From the NCBI GenBank assembly GCA_012729765.1, contig JAAYCM010000135.1, positions 1-53,388 on the forward strand: 53,388 nucleotides of DNA, in the 5' to 3' direction. Origin of the DNA: Chloroflexota bacterium. GTDB taxonomy: Bacteria; Chloroflexota; Anaerolineae; Aggregatilineales; Aggregatilineaceae. The notes under the pieces were generated by a model, which worked only from the letters and a program-made list of their open reading frames with translations, searched no databases and was not told where the DNA came from. The position numbers and the translations under genes are program-made. Positions 29,676 through 39,767 of the stretch are shown piece after piece. Position 1 is the first letter of the stretch. Every line of letters starts with the position of its first letter.

Positions 29676-30203
29676 ATGTCGACTCTCTACAAGGTGATCG
29701 TGACAGGCCCGTTTAACTCCGGGAAAACGGCGTTTATCGGCGCCATCTCAGATATCGCCGTGGTGACCACCGAGCGCAAGATCACGACCGAGGATCGCGG
29801 TATCAAAGCCGAGACGACGGTTGCAATGGATTATGGCCGGGTGGAGCTGGATGGCAAGATCCTGCACCTCAATGGAACGCCCGGCCAGGCGCGCTTCGAT
29901 TTCATGTGGGAGATTCTGGCGCGCGAGATGAACGGCTTCATCGTGCTGGTGGACAGCACCGATCCGGTTTCTTTTCCCGACGCCGCCGACCTGATCCGGC
30001 TGTTTTCGGGCTTCCACGCCGTGCCCTACCTCGTCGCTGCGACCAAGACCGACCTGCCCGGCGCGGTGAGCCTGGCCGAGCTGCGGCGGCGCATTAACCC
30101 CGGCGACGTGACGGTGATGCCGTGCGTCGCCACGCAAAAGACAAGCGTCCGGCAGGTGCTCCTGCAAATCATCGACCTGATCGACCGCCGGCGGGGTGGC
30201 TAG
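29676..30203 (+). CDS. Small Ras-like GTPase, conservon (CvnD)/MglA type
   Basis: A 175-residue GTP-binding protein. The P-loop is GPFNSGKT (11-18), G3 is NGTPGQARF (66-74), G4 is TKTD and G5-like VATQK follows. In G3 the usual Asp is Gly (GTPGQ), as I recall it for actinobacterial CvnD-type GTPases, which work with roadblock (CvnB/MglB-like) regulators. It should be a cytosolic nucleotide switch. The island's other genes precede it on the same strand, and roadblock-domain proteins occur at 33305 and 34066. A GAGGAGA ribosome binding site lies before the ATG. It ends 14 bases from the convergent small gene. Confidence 0.9.
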   Translation: MSTLYKVIVTGPFNSGKTAFIGAISDIAVVTTERKITTEDRGIKAETTVAMDYGRVELDGKILHLNGTPGQARFDFMWEILAREMNGFIVLVDSTDPVSFPDAADLIRLFSGFHAVPYLVAATKTDLPGAVSLAELRRRINPGDVTVMPCVATQKTSVRQVLLQIIDLIDRRRGG

Positions 30204-30217
30204 CCGCGTCGATCCGG

Positions 30218-30442
30218 CTACTCGTCTTTGCCGGGCAGGTCGTTCAGGTCTGCCAGCGCGTCGAGCGCCGCCTGGGCCGAGATGCGCTGGGCTTCGAGCC
30301 AGCCTTCTTCCGTCGTCATGCGCTGCAAATGCGCGTAGAGGGCGGTTTGTTCTTCGGCAGCAAGTGTCGCCCACAGTTCGCGGATGCTCTCCGGATCGCG
30401 CCCCAGCATAATCGACCAGAACTGCTCCAGATCGTCGGTCAT
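30218..30442 (-). CDS. Small helical protein of unknown function, 74 aa
   Basis: A 74-residue acidic, predicted all-helical protein (MTDDLEQFWSIMLGRDP...). Its start overlaps the stop of the deaminase gene as ATGA, so it is translated as the third member of the pyrG-deaminase operon. No family was recognised and the sequence shows no catalytic motif. The tight coupling suggests a real gene rather than a chance frame. Confidence 0.7.
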   Translation of the reverse strand: MTDDLEQFWSIMLGRDPESIRELWATLAAEEQTALYAHLQRMTTEEGWLEAQRISAQAALDALADLNDLPGKDE

Positions 30443-31491
30443 CGCGACTGCTCCTCGTCCACGCCGTGTGCCGCGCGCAGGCGGGCGTATTCGGCGCGAA
30501 AGGTGTCGTGCAGCAGGGCCTTCCGGTCGGCGGGCAGATAGCTGGCCCGGACCGCGTTGAGGGCCGCCTGCTCCACCTGATCGAGGCTCAGGCCGCAGTC
30601 GTGTACGGCGTGCAGATACTCGGCGTTGAGCGTGGTGTTAAAGAGGGCCGGATCGTCGGAATTGATCGTCACGCATACCCCGGCTTCGAGCAGGGCGCGC
30701 AGCGGGTGAGCCGCGTAGGTCGGGTAGACGCCCAGGCACAGATTGCTGGTCGGGTTGACTTCCAGCGGAATCTGGTGCTCGATCAGATACGCCACCAGCG
30801 CATCATCTTCAATCGCGCGGACGCCGTGCCCAATACGCTCAGCGTGCAGCGCGTGGATTGCGCCCCAGACGCTCTCCGGCCCGACGGTTTCGCCCGCGTG
30901 CGGATTGCTGTGCAGCCCACGCCCCAGCGCCACCCGGAATACCTGCTCGAACGGCTCCGGCGGCCAGCCGACTTCCGGCCCGCCCAGGCCGAGCGCCACG
31001 ACTCCGCCAGCCTGCGCGCCGGGTGATGTGACCCACTCGACGACGGTTGGCCCTGTGTCCACGTTGCAGCGCACGATATCGGGAATCCAGCGCATCTCGA
31101 CGCCGAAATGCTCGCGGGCCAGTGCGCGCCCGGCATTGACAGCGGCCAACAGATCGTCCCACGTCAGGCGCTCGGAGATGTGGGTGTGTGGCGTCCACGT
31201 CACTTCGGCATAGCGGATGTTCTGGCGCGCCATCTCCTGCCCATACTCGTAGGTGACGCGTGTGAAGTCCTCTGGCGTTTGTAGGCAGGCGCAGATCGCT
31301 ATGAAGATCTCGATGAAGTGATCGAAGTCGCGGAAGACATACCAGTCGTGCACGGCTTCGGCGCTGCTCACCGGCAGGTCAATCCCATTCCGGCACGCAA
31401 GCTCGAGCAGGGTAGTGGGCCGCACCGTCCCTTCGAGGTGGACGTGCAGCTCGACTTTGGGCATGGTCTGGAGATAGCTGTCGAGGGACAT
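30439..31491 (-). CDS. Adenosine/adenine deaminase family protein
   Basis: A 350-residue amidohydrolase. Zinc ligands and catalytic residues are visible: HVH (16 and 18) in VELHVHLEGT, SNPHAGE, the ERIGHG segment and TINSDDPALF. The family converts adenosine, adenine or 6-aminodeoxyfutalosine to the 6-oxo product. The SDDP form of the last motif is more like adenine or aminodeoxyfutalosine deaminases than classical adenosine deaminase, so the substrate is open. It starts 2 bases after the pyrG stop and is followed by an overlapping small gene, forming a nucleotide-metabolism operon. Confidence 0.88.
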   Translation of the reverse strand: MSLDSYLQTMPKVELHVHLEGTVRPTTLLELACRNGIDLPVSSAEAVHDWYVFRDFDHFIEIFIAICACLQTPEDFTRVTYEYGQEMARQNIRYAEVTWTPHTHISERLTWDDLLAAVNAGRALAREHFGVEMRWIPDIVRCNVDTGPTVVEWVTSPGAQAGGVVALGLGGPEVGWPPEPFEQVFRVALGRGLHSNPHAGETVGPESVWGAIHALHAERIGHGVRAIEDDALVAYLIEHQIPLEVNPTSNLCLGVYPTYAAHPLRALLEAGVCVTINSDDPALFNTTLNAEYLHAVHDCGLSLDQVEQAALNAVRASYLPADRKALLHDTFRAEYARLRAAHGVDEEQSR

Positions 31492-31493
31492 GG

Positions 31494-33191
<1,698 letters not shown>

Positions 33192-33209
33192 TCATACACA
33201 AAACAGAGC

Positions 33210-33248
33210 GACGGGGAGCTTAAGGCGTTGGCTGCCTGGCTCCCCGTC
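33210..33248 (-). terminator. Hairpin between the roadblock gene and pyrG
   Basis: A perfect 10-bp inverted repeat (GACGGGGAGC and GCTCCCCGTC) encloses 19 bases that hold a further AGGC/GCCT pairing. On the minus strand it is followed by GCTCTGTTTT, a weak T-run. It may terminate the roadblock transcript or act as a leader structure of pyrG. Confidence 0.4.
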
Positions 33249-33304
33249 GGCGGTTGCGTCGGGGTTATGCGTCAGGTGCGCGGCGCATTTCGCGCCGGCA
33301 CAGG

Positions 33305-33676
33305 TTAAACGAGATTTTCGAGATCATCGGCGGCACGCCGCATATCCAGGAACACCAGGCCGAGTTTGGCGCTCTCGCGCACGAGGGCGGTCAGCACGGC
33401 TTCTTCACCAACGGACATGAGAATCACAAAACCGCTGTTGCCCCGGATATAAACCTGATCGAGCAGGCCCCGGCCCAGTTCCCCCGCGATACGCTCGCCG
33501 AGCGAGAGCATTGCCGCCGACATGGCCGAGACGCGATCCTCTTCGACGTTCGCCGGCAGCGACGAAGCCATGATCAGGCCATCGACGCTTACAACAGCCG
33601 AAGCTTCGATATCAGGCGTACCGGACTGCAAATCGCGCAAGCGATCCACCATCAGTTCCGTCCGCGATTTCGCCAT
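33305..33676 (-). CDS. Roadblock/LC7-domain protein
   Basis: A 123-residue single-domain protein. The roadblock pattern is clear: a first helix (SRTELMVDRLRDLQ), the strand pair ASAVVSVDGLIMASSLP, the amphipathic helix with SAMSAAMLSLGERIA, and the strand FVILMSVGEEAVLTALV. Such proteins (MglB, CvnB) dimerise and bind or activate small Ras-like GTPases, so the GTPase at 29676 is an obvious candidate partner. AAGGAG lies 8 bases before the ATG at 33676. The gene is transcribed alone from a strong promoter, divergent from the pseudo-receiver/roadblock gene. Confidence 0.9.
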   Translation of the reverse strand: MAKSRTELMVDRLRDLQSGTPDIEASAVVSVDGLIMASSLPANVEEDRVSAMSAAMLSLGERIAGELGRGLLDQVYIRGNSGFVILMSVGEEAVLTALVRESAKLGLVFLDMRRAADDLENLV

Positions 33677-33805
33677 CGATAGTGCTCCTTTTTGCGGGTT
33701 TGAGCCGGAGTTCACACCGTGAAGGCAGGTTTCCAGGCGTGGTGCCAGAGGCCGCGTCGCGCTGAAGATTCCTTACGTGACCCCATTACCCTCTAAGTCG
33801 CCTGC

Positions 33806-33834
33806 ATGATAGCATAAGCCCCCCAACGAGTCAA
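33806..33834 (-). promoter_or_regulatory. Promoter of the roadblock gene
   Basis: On the minus strand TTGACT (33829-33834) and TATCAT (33806-33811) are 17 bp apart, with a TGC extension before the −10. It lies 130 bases upstream of the roadblock start. Confidence 0.65.
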
Positions 33835-34010
33835 CAAAGCATCGGCCTCAGCTTCGGCTAAATCCCGCCCTGGCGCGTGAATTTTTCGTGATTTTTAGCC
33901 GGGCTGCGCACCAGGCGTGGCTGCCGATTTGCAAAAGGTTCCAAATCCGTTAGGATAGAGGCAGGGGGCTGTGGGACCGATGCCAGTTTCTCATTTTGGC
34001 CCAAAGCCTA

Positions 34011-34016
34011 TATAAT
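34011..34016 (+). promoter_or_regulatory. -10 element of the pseudo-receiver/roadblock gene
   Basis: A perfect TATAAT lies 50 bases before the start at 34066. The −35 region (TTCTCA at 33988-33993) is poor, so activation or an alternative contact may be needed. Confidence 0.45.
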
Positions 34017-34065
34017 TGATTGTGCCTTAATCCAGTCTTCATGAGTTCAAGCAGGTAGAAAAACC

Positions 34066-35193
34066 ATGCCTTCGGTTCCGCGGATTGTTGTTGTCGATCC
34101 TTCCCATGACGTGAGTCGTATTGTGCACGGCGCGCTGGCGCTGCTCAACCGGCAGTATATCCTGATCGAGGTGCCGACCTCGGACGACGCGCTCGAAGAA
34201 GTCCTGAAGTCGCAGATTGACTTGCTGGTGAGCGCCTATCGTGTTCCCGGCCAGATGAACGGTGTTGAGCTGGCGACGAGTATTCGTCACGAGACGCTCG
34301 GCACGCCCGTGATTGTGCTGGGCGAGGAAGGCGATCCGAATTTCGACAAGGATACGCTCAAGGAAGCCCCGTTCCAATACTTCCTGCGCCCGGTGGCCGA
34401 GCCGTTTCTGCGCGGGATGCGGATTGCGCTCGATGGCGAAGCGGCGATCGAGGCCGAAGCCGCTCCCTCGACCGAACTTGATCTCGGCCCGCTCCCGAAG
34501 GTTGACCTGAACGCGCTGCGCAACGAAGTGATGTCCCTGATGCGTGATGTCGCGGCGATGGGCATCATTGTGGCCGACCGGACCGGGCGCGTGCTGATTG
34601 ATGAAGGCGCGACCGGCTACATCGACCGCGAGAAACTGGCCGCGATTCTCGGCCCGACTTTTGCGCGGACCGTCGATATCGGGACGCTGATGGGCGGCGA
34701 CACCTGGGCGATGCACTACTATGACGGCGAGCGGCTCGACCTGTTTGGCCTGTCATTGGGTGTGCACTATTTTATGTGCCTGCTGTTCGACGGCTCGAAT
34801 CGGGGCGCGTTTGGCGGGGTCACACGCTTTGGGCGGCGCGCCGCCGACAAGATGATCGGTATGATCGGCGAGGCGGCATACCAGCGGCTGGAATCACAAC
34901 CGCTGCCCGCGCCCAAGGCCCCCGAAACCCCGGCCAAAACAGCCCCGGCTCCTCATACCGAGAAAGCCAAAGCGCCGGCTGCGCGCCCTGAGCCGAAGCC
35001 CGCCCCGGCGGAATCCAACACGATCCCTAACTTCGATCCCGACGCGCTTTTCGCACAGCCAATTGATGAGAATGTGGCCGACAGCATGTTCGATCCCGAC
35101 CGGCTCAGCGCGCTGGCGCGCTCGCTCAGCGAGGAAGCCGGACTGCACGTGGATTACGACGACGCGATTAATATGGGGATTCTGGATGAGTAG
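34066..35193 (+). CDS. Pseudo-receiver fused to roadblock/LC7 domain
   Basis: A 375-residue protein. Residues about 5-125 have the receiver fold (IVVVDPSHDVSR at the start, YFLRPVAEPF at the end), but the phosphoacceptor position is Ala57 (LLVSAYRVPG) and the conserved Lys is Arg, so it cannot be phosphorylated in the usual way. Residues about 150-285 match a roadblock domain (IIVADRTGRVLIDEGATG, LFGLSLGVHYFMCLLF). A Pro/Ala/Lys-rich linker (about 290-335) leads to an acidic C-terminal helix region ending near NMGILDE. It probably links a non-phosphorylated input to a Ras-like GTPase such as that at 29676. It stands alone between its own promoter and a hairpin. Confidence 0.85.
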   Translation: MPSVPRIVVVDPSHDVSRIVHGALALLNRQYILIEVPTSDDALEEVLKSQIDLLVSAYRVPGQMNGVELATSIRHETLGTPVIVLGEEGDPNFDKDTLKEAPFQYFLRPVAEPFLRGMRIALDGEAAIEAEAAPSTELDLGPLPKVDLNALRNEVMSLMRDVAAMGIIVADRTGRVLIDEGATGYIDREKLAAILGPTFARTVDIGTLMGGDTWAMHYYDGERLDLFGLSLGVHYFMCLLFDGSNRGAFGGVTRFGRRAADKMIGMIGEAAYQRLESQPLPAPKAPETPAKTAPAPHTEKAKAPAARPEPKPAPAESNTIPNFDPDALFAQPIDENVADSMFDPDRLSALARSLSEEAGLHVDYDDAINMGILDE

Positions 35194-35232
35194 GTCACAG
35201 GCTGCACGGTTCCACACCTGATGAAGCTCCCT

Positions 35233-35259
35233 CATGCCCGCCGCAGCCCGGCGGGCGTG
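35233..35259 (+). terminator. Hairpin after the pseudo-receiver/roadblock gene
   Basis: An 11-bp stem with one G-U pair (CATGCCCGCCG at 35233-35243, CGGCGGGCGTG at 35249-35259) is followed by ATGTTTATCC. The T-run is poor, so termination would be inefficient or Rho-assisted. Confidence 0.4.
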
Positions 35260-35292
35260 ATGTTTATCCGGCTCAAAGGTTTGATTGCACAC

Positions 35293-35321
35293 TTGCCAGC
35301 GGCCATGCTGCCGTTTACAGT
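35293..35321 (+). promoter_or_regulatory. Possible promoter of formate-tetrahydrofolate ligase
   Basis: TTGCCA (35293-35298) and TACAGT (35316-35321), 17 bp apart, lie 80 bases before the ligase start. No tetrahydrofolate riboswitch was recognised in the leader. Confidence 0.35.
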
Positions 35322-35401
35322 TGAGGGCGATTGTATGGCCAGATGCGCGCCTGCGCGGCGGCTGTCCTGACTACCGTACGAATGGATGGAGACATTAACG
35401 A

Positions 35402-37141
35402 ATGACAGTACCTAGTGATCTTGAGATCGCTCAAGCAGCAACGGTTCGCCCGATACTAGAGATCGCCGCTAAACTTGGGCTGTGCGAGGATGATTTAGAT
35501 TTATACGGCAAATTTAAAGCGAAGGTCCACCTGGATGTTTTGGAGAAGTTTGCCGACCGGCCTTTGGGCAAATATGTCGATGTGACGGCCATCACGCCAA
35601 CGCCGCTGGGCGAGGGCAAGACCACCACGACGGTGGGGCTGACGCAGGCGCTCGGCCTGCTGGGGCACAACGCCGTGACCTGTATTCGCCAGCCGAGCAT
35701 GGGGCCGACCTTCGGGATCAAAGGTGGTGCCGCCGGCGGCGGCTACAGCCAGATCATCCCGATGGAAGATTTCAACCTGCACCTGACCGGCGATATCCAT
35801 GCTATCACGGCGGCGCACAACCTGGTGGCGGCGGCCATCGACGCGCGTTACTTCCACGAATATCGCATGACCGACGCCGAGCTGGCTGAGTGTGATCTGG
35901 AGCGGATCGACATCGATCCCTATGCGCTGACCTGGAACCGCGCGGTTGATGTGAACGACCGCGCGCTGCGCCATATCGTGATCGGCCTGGGCGACAAGTG
36001 GGACGGCCTGGAGCGCCAGACCGGCTACGACATAACCGTCGCCAGCGAGTTGATGGCGATCCTGGCCCTGACGACCGGCCTGCAAGACCTGCGTCAGCGA
36101 GTGAGCCGGGTAGTGGTCGGCACCAGCAAGCGCGGCAAGCCGATCACGCTGGAGATGCTCGGCGTGGCCGGGGCGGTGACCGTCCTGCTCAAGGACGCAC
36201 TCATGCCCAACCTGATGCAGACACTCGAAGGCCAGCCGGCATTTGTCCACGCCGGGCCGTTCGCCAATATCGCGCACGGCAACAGCAGCATCCTGGCCGA
36301 CCAGATCGCGCTGCGCCTCGGCGACTATGTGATCACCGAGAGCGGCTTCGGCGCGGATATCGGCATGGAGAAGTTCTTCAATATCAAGTGCCGCTATTCT
36401 GGCCTGGTACCCAATGCGGTTGTGCTCGTGGCAACTATCCGCGCGCTGAAGATGCACGGCGGCGGGCCGCGTGTCGTGCCCGGCAAGCCGCTGCACGAAG
36501 CCTATACCAGCGAAAACCTGGAACTGCTGGAAGCCGGGGGCGCGAACCTGGCAAAGCACATCGAGATCGCGCGCAAGTTTGGCGTGCCGGTGGTAGTAGC
36601 GGTCAACTGCTTCGAAACCGACAGCCCCGCCGAGGTGAAGCTGGTCGAGCGCATCGCCGAGCAGGCCGGGGCGCTGGCCGCCGTGCGGACCGATCACTTT
36701 ACCCAGGGCGGCAAGGGCGCGGTCGAACTGGCCGAAGCGGTCGTTGCGGCCTGCGAGCAGCCGTCCGATTTCCGCTTCCTCTACCCGCTCGATCTGCCGC
36801 TGAAGGACAAGATCGAGATCATCGCGCGCGAAGTCTATGGCGCGGATGGCGTCGAGTATGAAGCGCTGGCCGAGCGCCAGATCAAGCAGTACGAGCAGGC
36901 CGGCTTCGGCAAGCTGCCGATCTGCATGGCGAAAACGCACCTCAGCCTGAGCCATGATCCGGCCCTGAAGGGCGTGCCGACCGGCTTCACGATCCCGGTG
37001 CGCGAGGTGCGGGCGAGTGTGGGCGCGGGGTTCGTCTATCCGCTGCTGGGTGAGATGAGCACGATGCCCGGCCTGCCGTCGCGTCCGGCTTTCATGAACG
37101 TGGACGTTGACGAGAACGGCAAGATTCACGGCCTGTTCTAG
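35402..37141 (+). CDS. fhs: Formate-tetrahydrofolate ligase
   Basis: A 579-residue ligase, slightly longer than the usual 555-560. The ATP-binding loop is [13 protein letters not shown] (65-77), followed by [32 protein letters not shown] and [12 protein letters not shown]; late motifs include [15 protein letters not shown] and [10 protein letters not shown]. It makes 10-formyl-tetrahydrofolate from formate and ATP, either for purine and formyl-Met synthesis or as a step of the methyl branch of the Wood-Ljungdahl pathway. Other folate-branch genes are not adjacent. GGAG lies about 12 bases before the ATG. Confidence 0.97.
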   Translation: MTVPSDLEIAQAATVRPILEIAAKLGLCEDDLDLYGKFKAKVHLDVLEKFADRPLGKYVDVTAITPTPLGEGKTTTTVGLTQALGLLGHNAVTCIRQPSMGPTFGIKGGAAGGGYSQIIPMEDFNLHLTGDIHAITAAHNLVAAAIDARYFHEYRMTDAELAECDLERIDIDPYALTWNRAVDVNDRALRHIVIGLGDKWDGLERQTGYDITVASELMAILALTTGLQDLRQRVSRVVVGTSKRGKPITLEMLGVAGAVTVLLKDALMPNLMQTLEGQPAFVHAGPFANIAHGNSSILADQIALRLGDYVITESGFGADIGMEKFFNIKCRYSGLVPNAVVLVATIRALKMHGGGPRVVPGKPLHEAYTSENLELLEAGGANLAKHIEIARKFGVPVVVAVNCFETDSPAEVKLVERIAEQAGALAAVRTDHFTQGGKGAVELAEAVVAACEQPSDFRFLYPLDLPLKDKIEIIAREVYGADGVEYEALAERQIKQYEQAGFGKLPICMAKTHLSLSHDPALKGVPTGFTIPVREVRASVGAGFVYPLLGEMSTMPGLPSRPAFMNVDVDENGKIHGLF

Positions 37142-37181
37142 CGGCGCTGCGCCGGATTGTTCTGAAGCATAGGGCTTGTGG

Positions 37182-37187
37182 TATGAT
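37182..37187 (+). promoter_or_regulatory. Possible -10 element before the TPR protein
   Basis: TATGAT with a TTCTGA 16 bp upstream. The inferred transcript would begin inside the hairpin at 37190-37220, so the call is uncertain. Confidence 0.3.
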
Positions 37188-37189
37188 AC

Positions 37190-37220
37190 GTGCACCGGGT
37201 GTCGTGTTCGCCCGGTGCAC
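37190..37220 (+). terminator. Strong hairpin after fhs
   Basis: A perfect 10-bp stem (GTGCACCGGG at 37190-37199, CCCGGTGCAC at 37211-37220) is followed by GGTTTAATAATATG. It may terminate the fhs transcript despite the short T-run, or form a 5' stem on the next mRNA. Confidence 0.45.
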
Positions 37221-37273
37221 GGTTTAATAATATGATGGCGAGCGGACGGTAAGGCGTACAAAGGGCAGCGACG

Positions 37274-38449
37274 ATGTCTCAAGTGGATGGGCTGGTACAG
37301 CGGGCCAAGGCGGCCTACAAGGCCGGGCGCAAAGGCGAAGCACGCACGTTGTTGGAGCAGGCGGTTGGCCTGGACGAATCGAATGAGCAGGCCTGGCTGT
37401 GGATGAGCGCGGTCGCCGAGAACCTGGAAGAACAACAGATCTGCCTGGAAAATGTGCTGACGCTCAACCCGAACAACAGCCATGCCCGCCAGCAGCTTGA
37501 CGCGGTGCTGCGTAAGCTGGGGCAGTCTCCACCTGCCAGCCCGCCGCCAAGCGAATCGATGGGCGGCAGCGGCCTGAGTGACGACGGCTGGCCCGCTTTC
37601 TCGCCCGCACCGCCCGATCCCGGTGTGCAGGAATCCAGTGTGGACTGGCACAGCGAAGGCCCGGCGGTCTATGGCAGCGGGCAGGCGGTCGAGCAGCCGA
37701 CCGCCGACGAGTACGATGCCTGGATGAGCCAACTCAATCTCGGCGGGGCGTCATCCCCTGAGCCACAAGAGTCTTCGGGCAGTGTCGCGCCCTTCTTTGG
37801 GGATGATCTCTCTGGCCTTGAGGCGTTCTCGTTCGACTCCGATCCGGGCACGGACGCGGGCAGCGCCGATTTTGGCAGCGGCAGCGCCTTCGATCAGAAT
37901 CCCTTCGCCGCATCGAGCGCTTGGGACGCGAGCGAGCCTGCTGCCGGCGCGCCTGCCGGGCCGAGCGCCTGGGATGCAAATGATCCGGCCTTCGGCGCGC
38001 CGGGTGATACCGGCGGCTTTGGTACCGTGTTTGGGGCCGAGACAGAGTCCGCTTTCGATCCGGTCTTCGGCAGCGAGCTAGATGCCGCCAGTGAGCAGTC
38101 TTTCAGCTTTGGTGATGACGAGGACGACGAGAGCGGGGATTTCGATTGGGCCGGGCGACTGGGGGCCAGCAGTGCACCCCCGGCTGCGCCCGCTTCGCCA
38201 CGGATGTCGCCTACCAGCCCATCGCCGGTCAGTCCAGCACCTGCCCGCAGCCCATCGGCTCCGGTGTTCGCTGCGTCTCAGCCGACTCAGGCGCGTGCTG
38301 AGGACTATTTCCGTTACATCCCGCCCGACATCGAACCGGCCAGCAGCGGCCTTGATCGGTCCGGCGTGCTGTTGCTGGCGTCGGTGGTGGGGCTGGTGCT
38401 GCTTAACCTGGTGTCGCTGGGGCTGCTGGTAGCGAATCTGCTCGGCTAG
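37274..38449 (+). CDS. TPR-like protein with C-terminal membrane anchor
   Basis: A 391-residue protein. Residues 1-85 are helical repeats (AKAAYKAGRKGEARTLLEQA, EQAWLWMSAVAENLEE, VLTLNPNN), a TPR-like form common in Chloroflexi. About 90-350 is low complexity, rich in Ser, Ala, Pro, Asp and Phe, with repeated SAWDA and FG/FGS units and no predictable fold. A single hydrophobic helix (about 366-388) ends the protein, which suggests a tail-anchored protein with a cytosolic TPR domain. The function is unknown; TPR modules usually hold other proteins. AAAGGG precedes the ATG. Confidence 0.8.
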   Translation: MSQVDGLVQRAKAAYKAGRKGEARTLLEQAVGLDESNEQAWLWMSAVAENLEEQQICLENVLTLNPNNSHARQQLDAVLRKLGQSPPASPPPSESMGGSGLSDDGWPAFSPAPPDPGVQESSVDWHSEGPAVYGSGQAVEQPTADEYDAWMSQLNLGGASSPEPQESSGSVAPFFGDDLSGLEAFSFDSDPGTDAGSADFGSGSAFDQNPFAASSAWDASEPAAGAPAGPSAWDANDPAFGAPGDTGGFGTVFGAETESAFDPVFGSELDAASEQSFSFGDDEDDESGDFDWAGRLGASSAPPAAPASPRMSPTSPSPVSPAPARSPSAPVFAASQPTQARAEDYFRYIPPDIEPASSGLDRSGVLLLASVVGLVLLNLVSLGLLVANLLG

Positions 38450-38531
38450 GCTGCGGCTTTTCTTGGTCAGTAGCAATGTGGCGTTGTTCCGGCAGCGCCA
38501 TATTTATTTAAGCTCATGCTAGGATCGGATC

Positions 38532-39767
38532 ATGCCTGAATTTTTCGAGGTGCTGCCGCCGAATGAGGCGCGCGCAGTGTGGCTGGCTCAGGTGAGCCAA
38601 CGGGCTCCGGTCGAGACGGTTGCGGCGGTCGAGGCGCTGGGACGCGTAACGGCGCAAGCGATCTACAGCCCGGAAGCGCTGCCCGCTTTCCCGCGCTCGA
38701 CGGTCGACGGCTACGCGGTGCGTGCGGCGGATACCTTCGGCGCGTCGGACTCGCTGCCTGCCTATCTGCGCGTGGCGGGTGAGGTCCGTATGGGGCAGGC
38801 GGCCCCGGTCGCGGTCGGACCGGGCGCAGCGCTGCTGATCCACACCGGGGGGATGCTGCCGTCCGGCGCGGACGCGGTTGTGATGGTCGAACACACGCAG
38901 CCGTTCGGGCTTGGCGAGATCGAAATCCTGCGCGCGGTCGCGCCCGGCGAGAACGTGCTGCAAGTGGGCGAAGATGTGGTCGCAGGGTCGGTGGTGCTGC
39001 CGGCAGGACACCGTATCCAGCCGCAGGATATCGGCGCGCTGCTGGCGTTGGGACTGGTGGACGATCTCGCGGTGCGGAGCCTGCCGCGCATGCGCATCTT
39101 CTCGACCGGCGACGAGCTGGTCCCGCCCGCCGCGCGCGATTTGAAGCCAGGGCAGATTCGTGACATCAACAGCGGCACGATTCGCGCGCTGTGCCTGCGG
39201 GCCGGGGCCGAGGCGCGCAGCCTGGAGATTGTGCCCGACGACGCGGACGCGCTGTATACGGCGCTGGCCGGCGCGCTGCCCGATGCCGATCTGCTGGTGA
39301 TCACGGCGGGCAGCAGCGTCAGCGCACGCGACATGACCGCCGAGGCGATCAACCGCCTGGGCGCGCCCGGTGTGCTGGTGCATGGTGTGGCGGCGCGGCC
39401 CGGCAAGCCGACGATCCTGGCGGTGGTGGACGGTAAGCCGGTGATCGGCCTGCCCGGTAACCCGGTTTCGGCGATGGTGATGTTCAGCCTGTTCGGTGTC
39501 CCGGCCATCGCGCACCTGCTGGACGCCGGAATGCCGCTCCAGGTGCGCGTAGCGGCGCGCGTGGCGGCGAATGTGCCCTCTGCCGCCGGGCGTGAGGACT
39601 ACGTCCCGGTGCGGCTGGTGGAGCGCGACGGCGAGCAGTGGGCCGAGCCGGTCTTTGGTAAAAGCAACCTGATCTTCACGCTGGTCGGGGCGAGCGGCCT
39701 GCTGAAAGTGCCGCTCAACCTAACCGGCCTGCGTGCGGGAGCCTGGGGCGAGGTGATTTTGTTCTGA
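38532..39767 (+). CDS. moeA: Molybdopterin molybdenumtransferase MoeA (first copy)
   Basis: A 411-residue MoeA of usual length. Motifs are FPRSTVDGYAVRAAD, the GQ/IHTGGMLPSGADAVVMVE segment, IFSTGDELV, the MoCF-type ITAGSSVSARD and VIGLPGNPVSA. MoeA inserts molybdate (or tungstate) into adenylated molybdopterin. The C-terminal beta-barrel domain IV (about 335-411) is present. The stop overlaps the start of a second MoeA gene (TGATG), so both are produced together. The 82-base gap before it has only a weak inverted repeat. Confidence 0.93.
   Translation: MPEFFEVLPPNEARAVWLAQVSQRAPVETVAAVEALGRVTAQAIYSPEALPAFPRSTVDGYAVRAADTFGASDSLPAYLRVAGEVRMGQAAPVAVGPGAALLIHTGGMLPSGADAVVMVEHTQPFGLGEIEILRAVAPGENVLQVGEDVVAGSVVLPAGHRIQPQDIGALLALGLVDDLAVRSLPRMRIFSTGDELVPPAARDLKPGQIRDINSGTIRALCLRAGAEARSLEIVPDDADALYTALAGALPDADLLVITAGSSVSARDMTAEAINRLGAPGVLVHGVAARPGKPTILAVVDGKPVIGLPGNPVSAMVMFSLFGVPAIAHLLDAGMPLQVRVAARVAANVPSAAGREDYVPVRLVERDGEQWAEPVFGKSNLIFTLVGASGLLKVPLNLTGLRAGAWGEVILF

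Larger units (their letters stand above)
33677..34065. other. Divergent promoter region of two roadblock genes
   Basis: This 389-base gap between divergent starts has no coding frame with a start signal. It holds a near-consensus minus-strand promoter (33806-33834) and a TATAAT on the plus strand (34011-34016). About 170 bases between them, including a T-rich segment near 33880-33897, have no assigned function. Confidence 0.6.

Noticed and set aside
35194..35401. Tetrahydrofolate riboswitch upstream of formate-tetrahydrofolate ligase
   Set aside because: The conserved bases of that riboswitch were not found; only a hairpin and a weak promoter are visible.
35501..37732. 743-codon minus-strand frame opposite fhs and the TPR gene
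   Set aside because: It covers two well-supported genes on the other strand and shows only Arg/Gln/His-rich composition typical of antisense reading.
38450..38531. Terminator between the TPR gene and moeA
   Set aside because: The best stem (TGGCG/CGCCA) is about 5 bp with a long loop, too weak to support.
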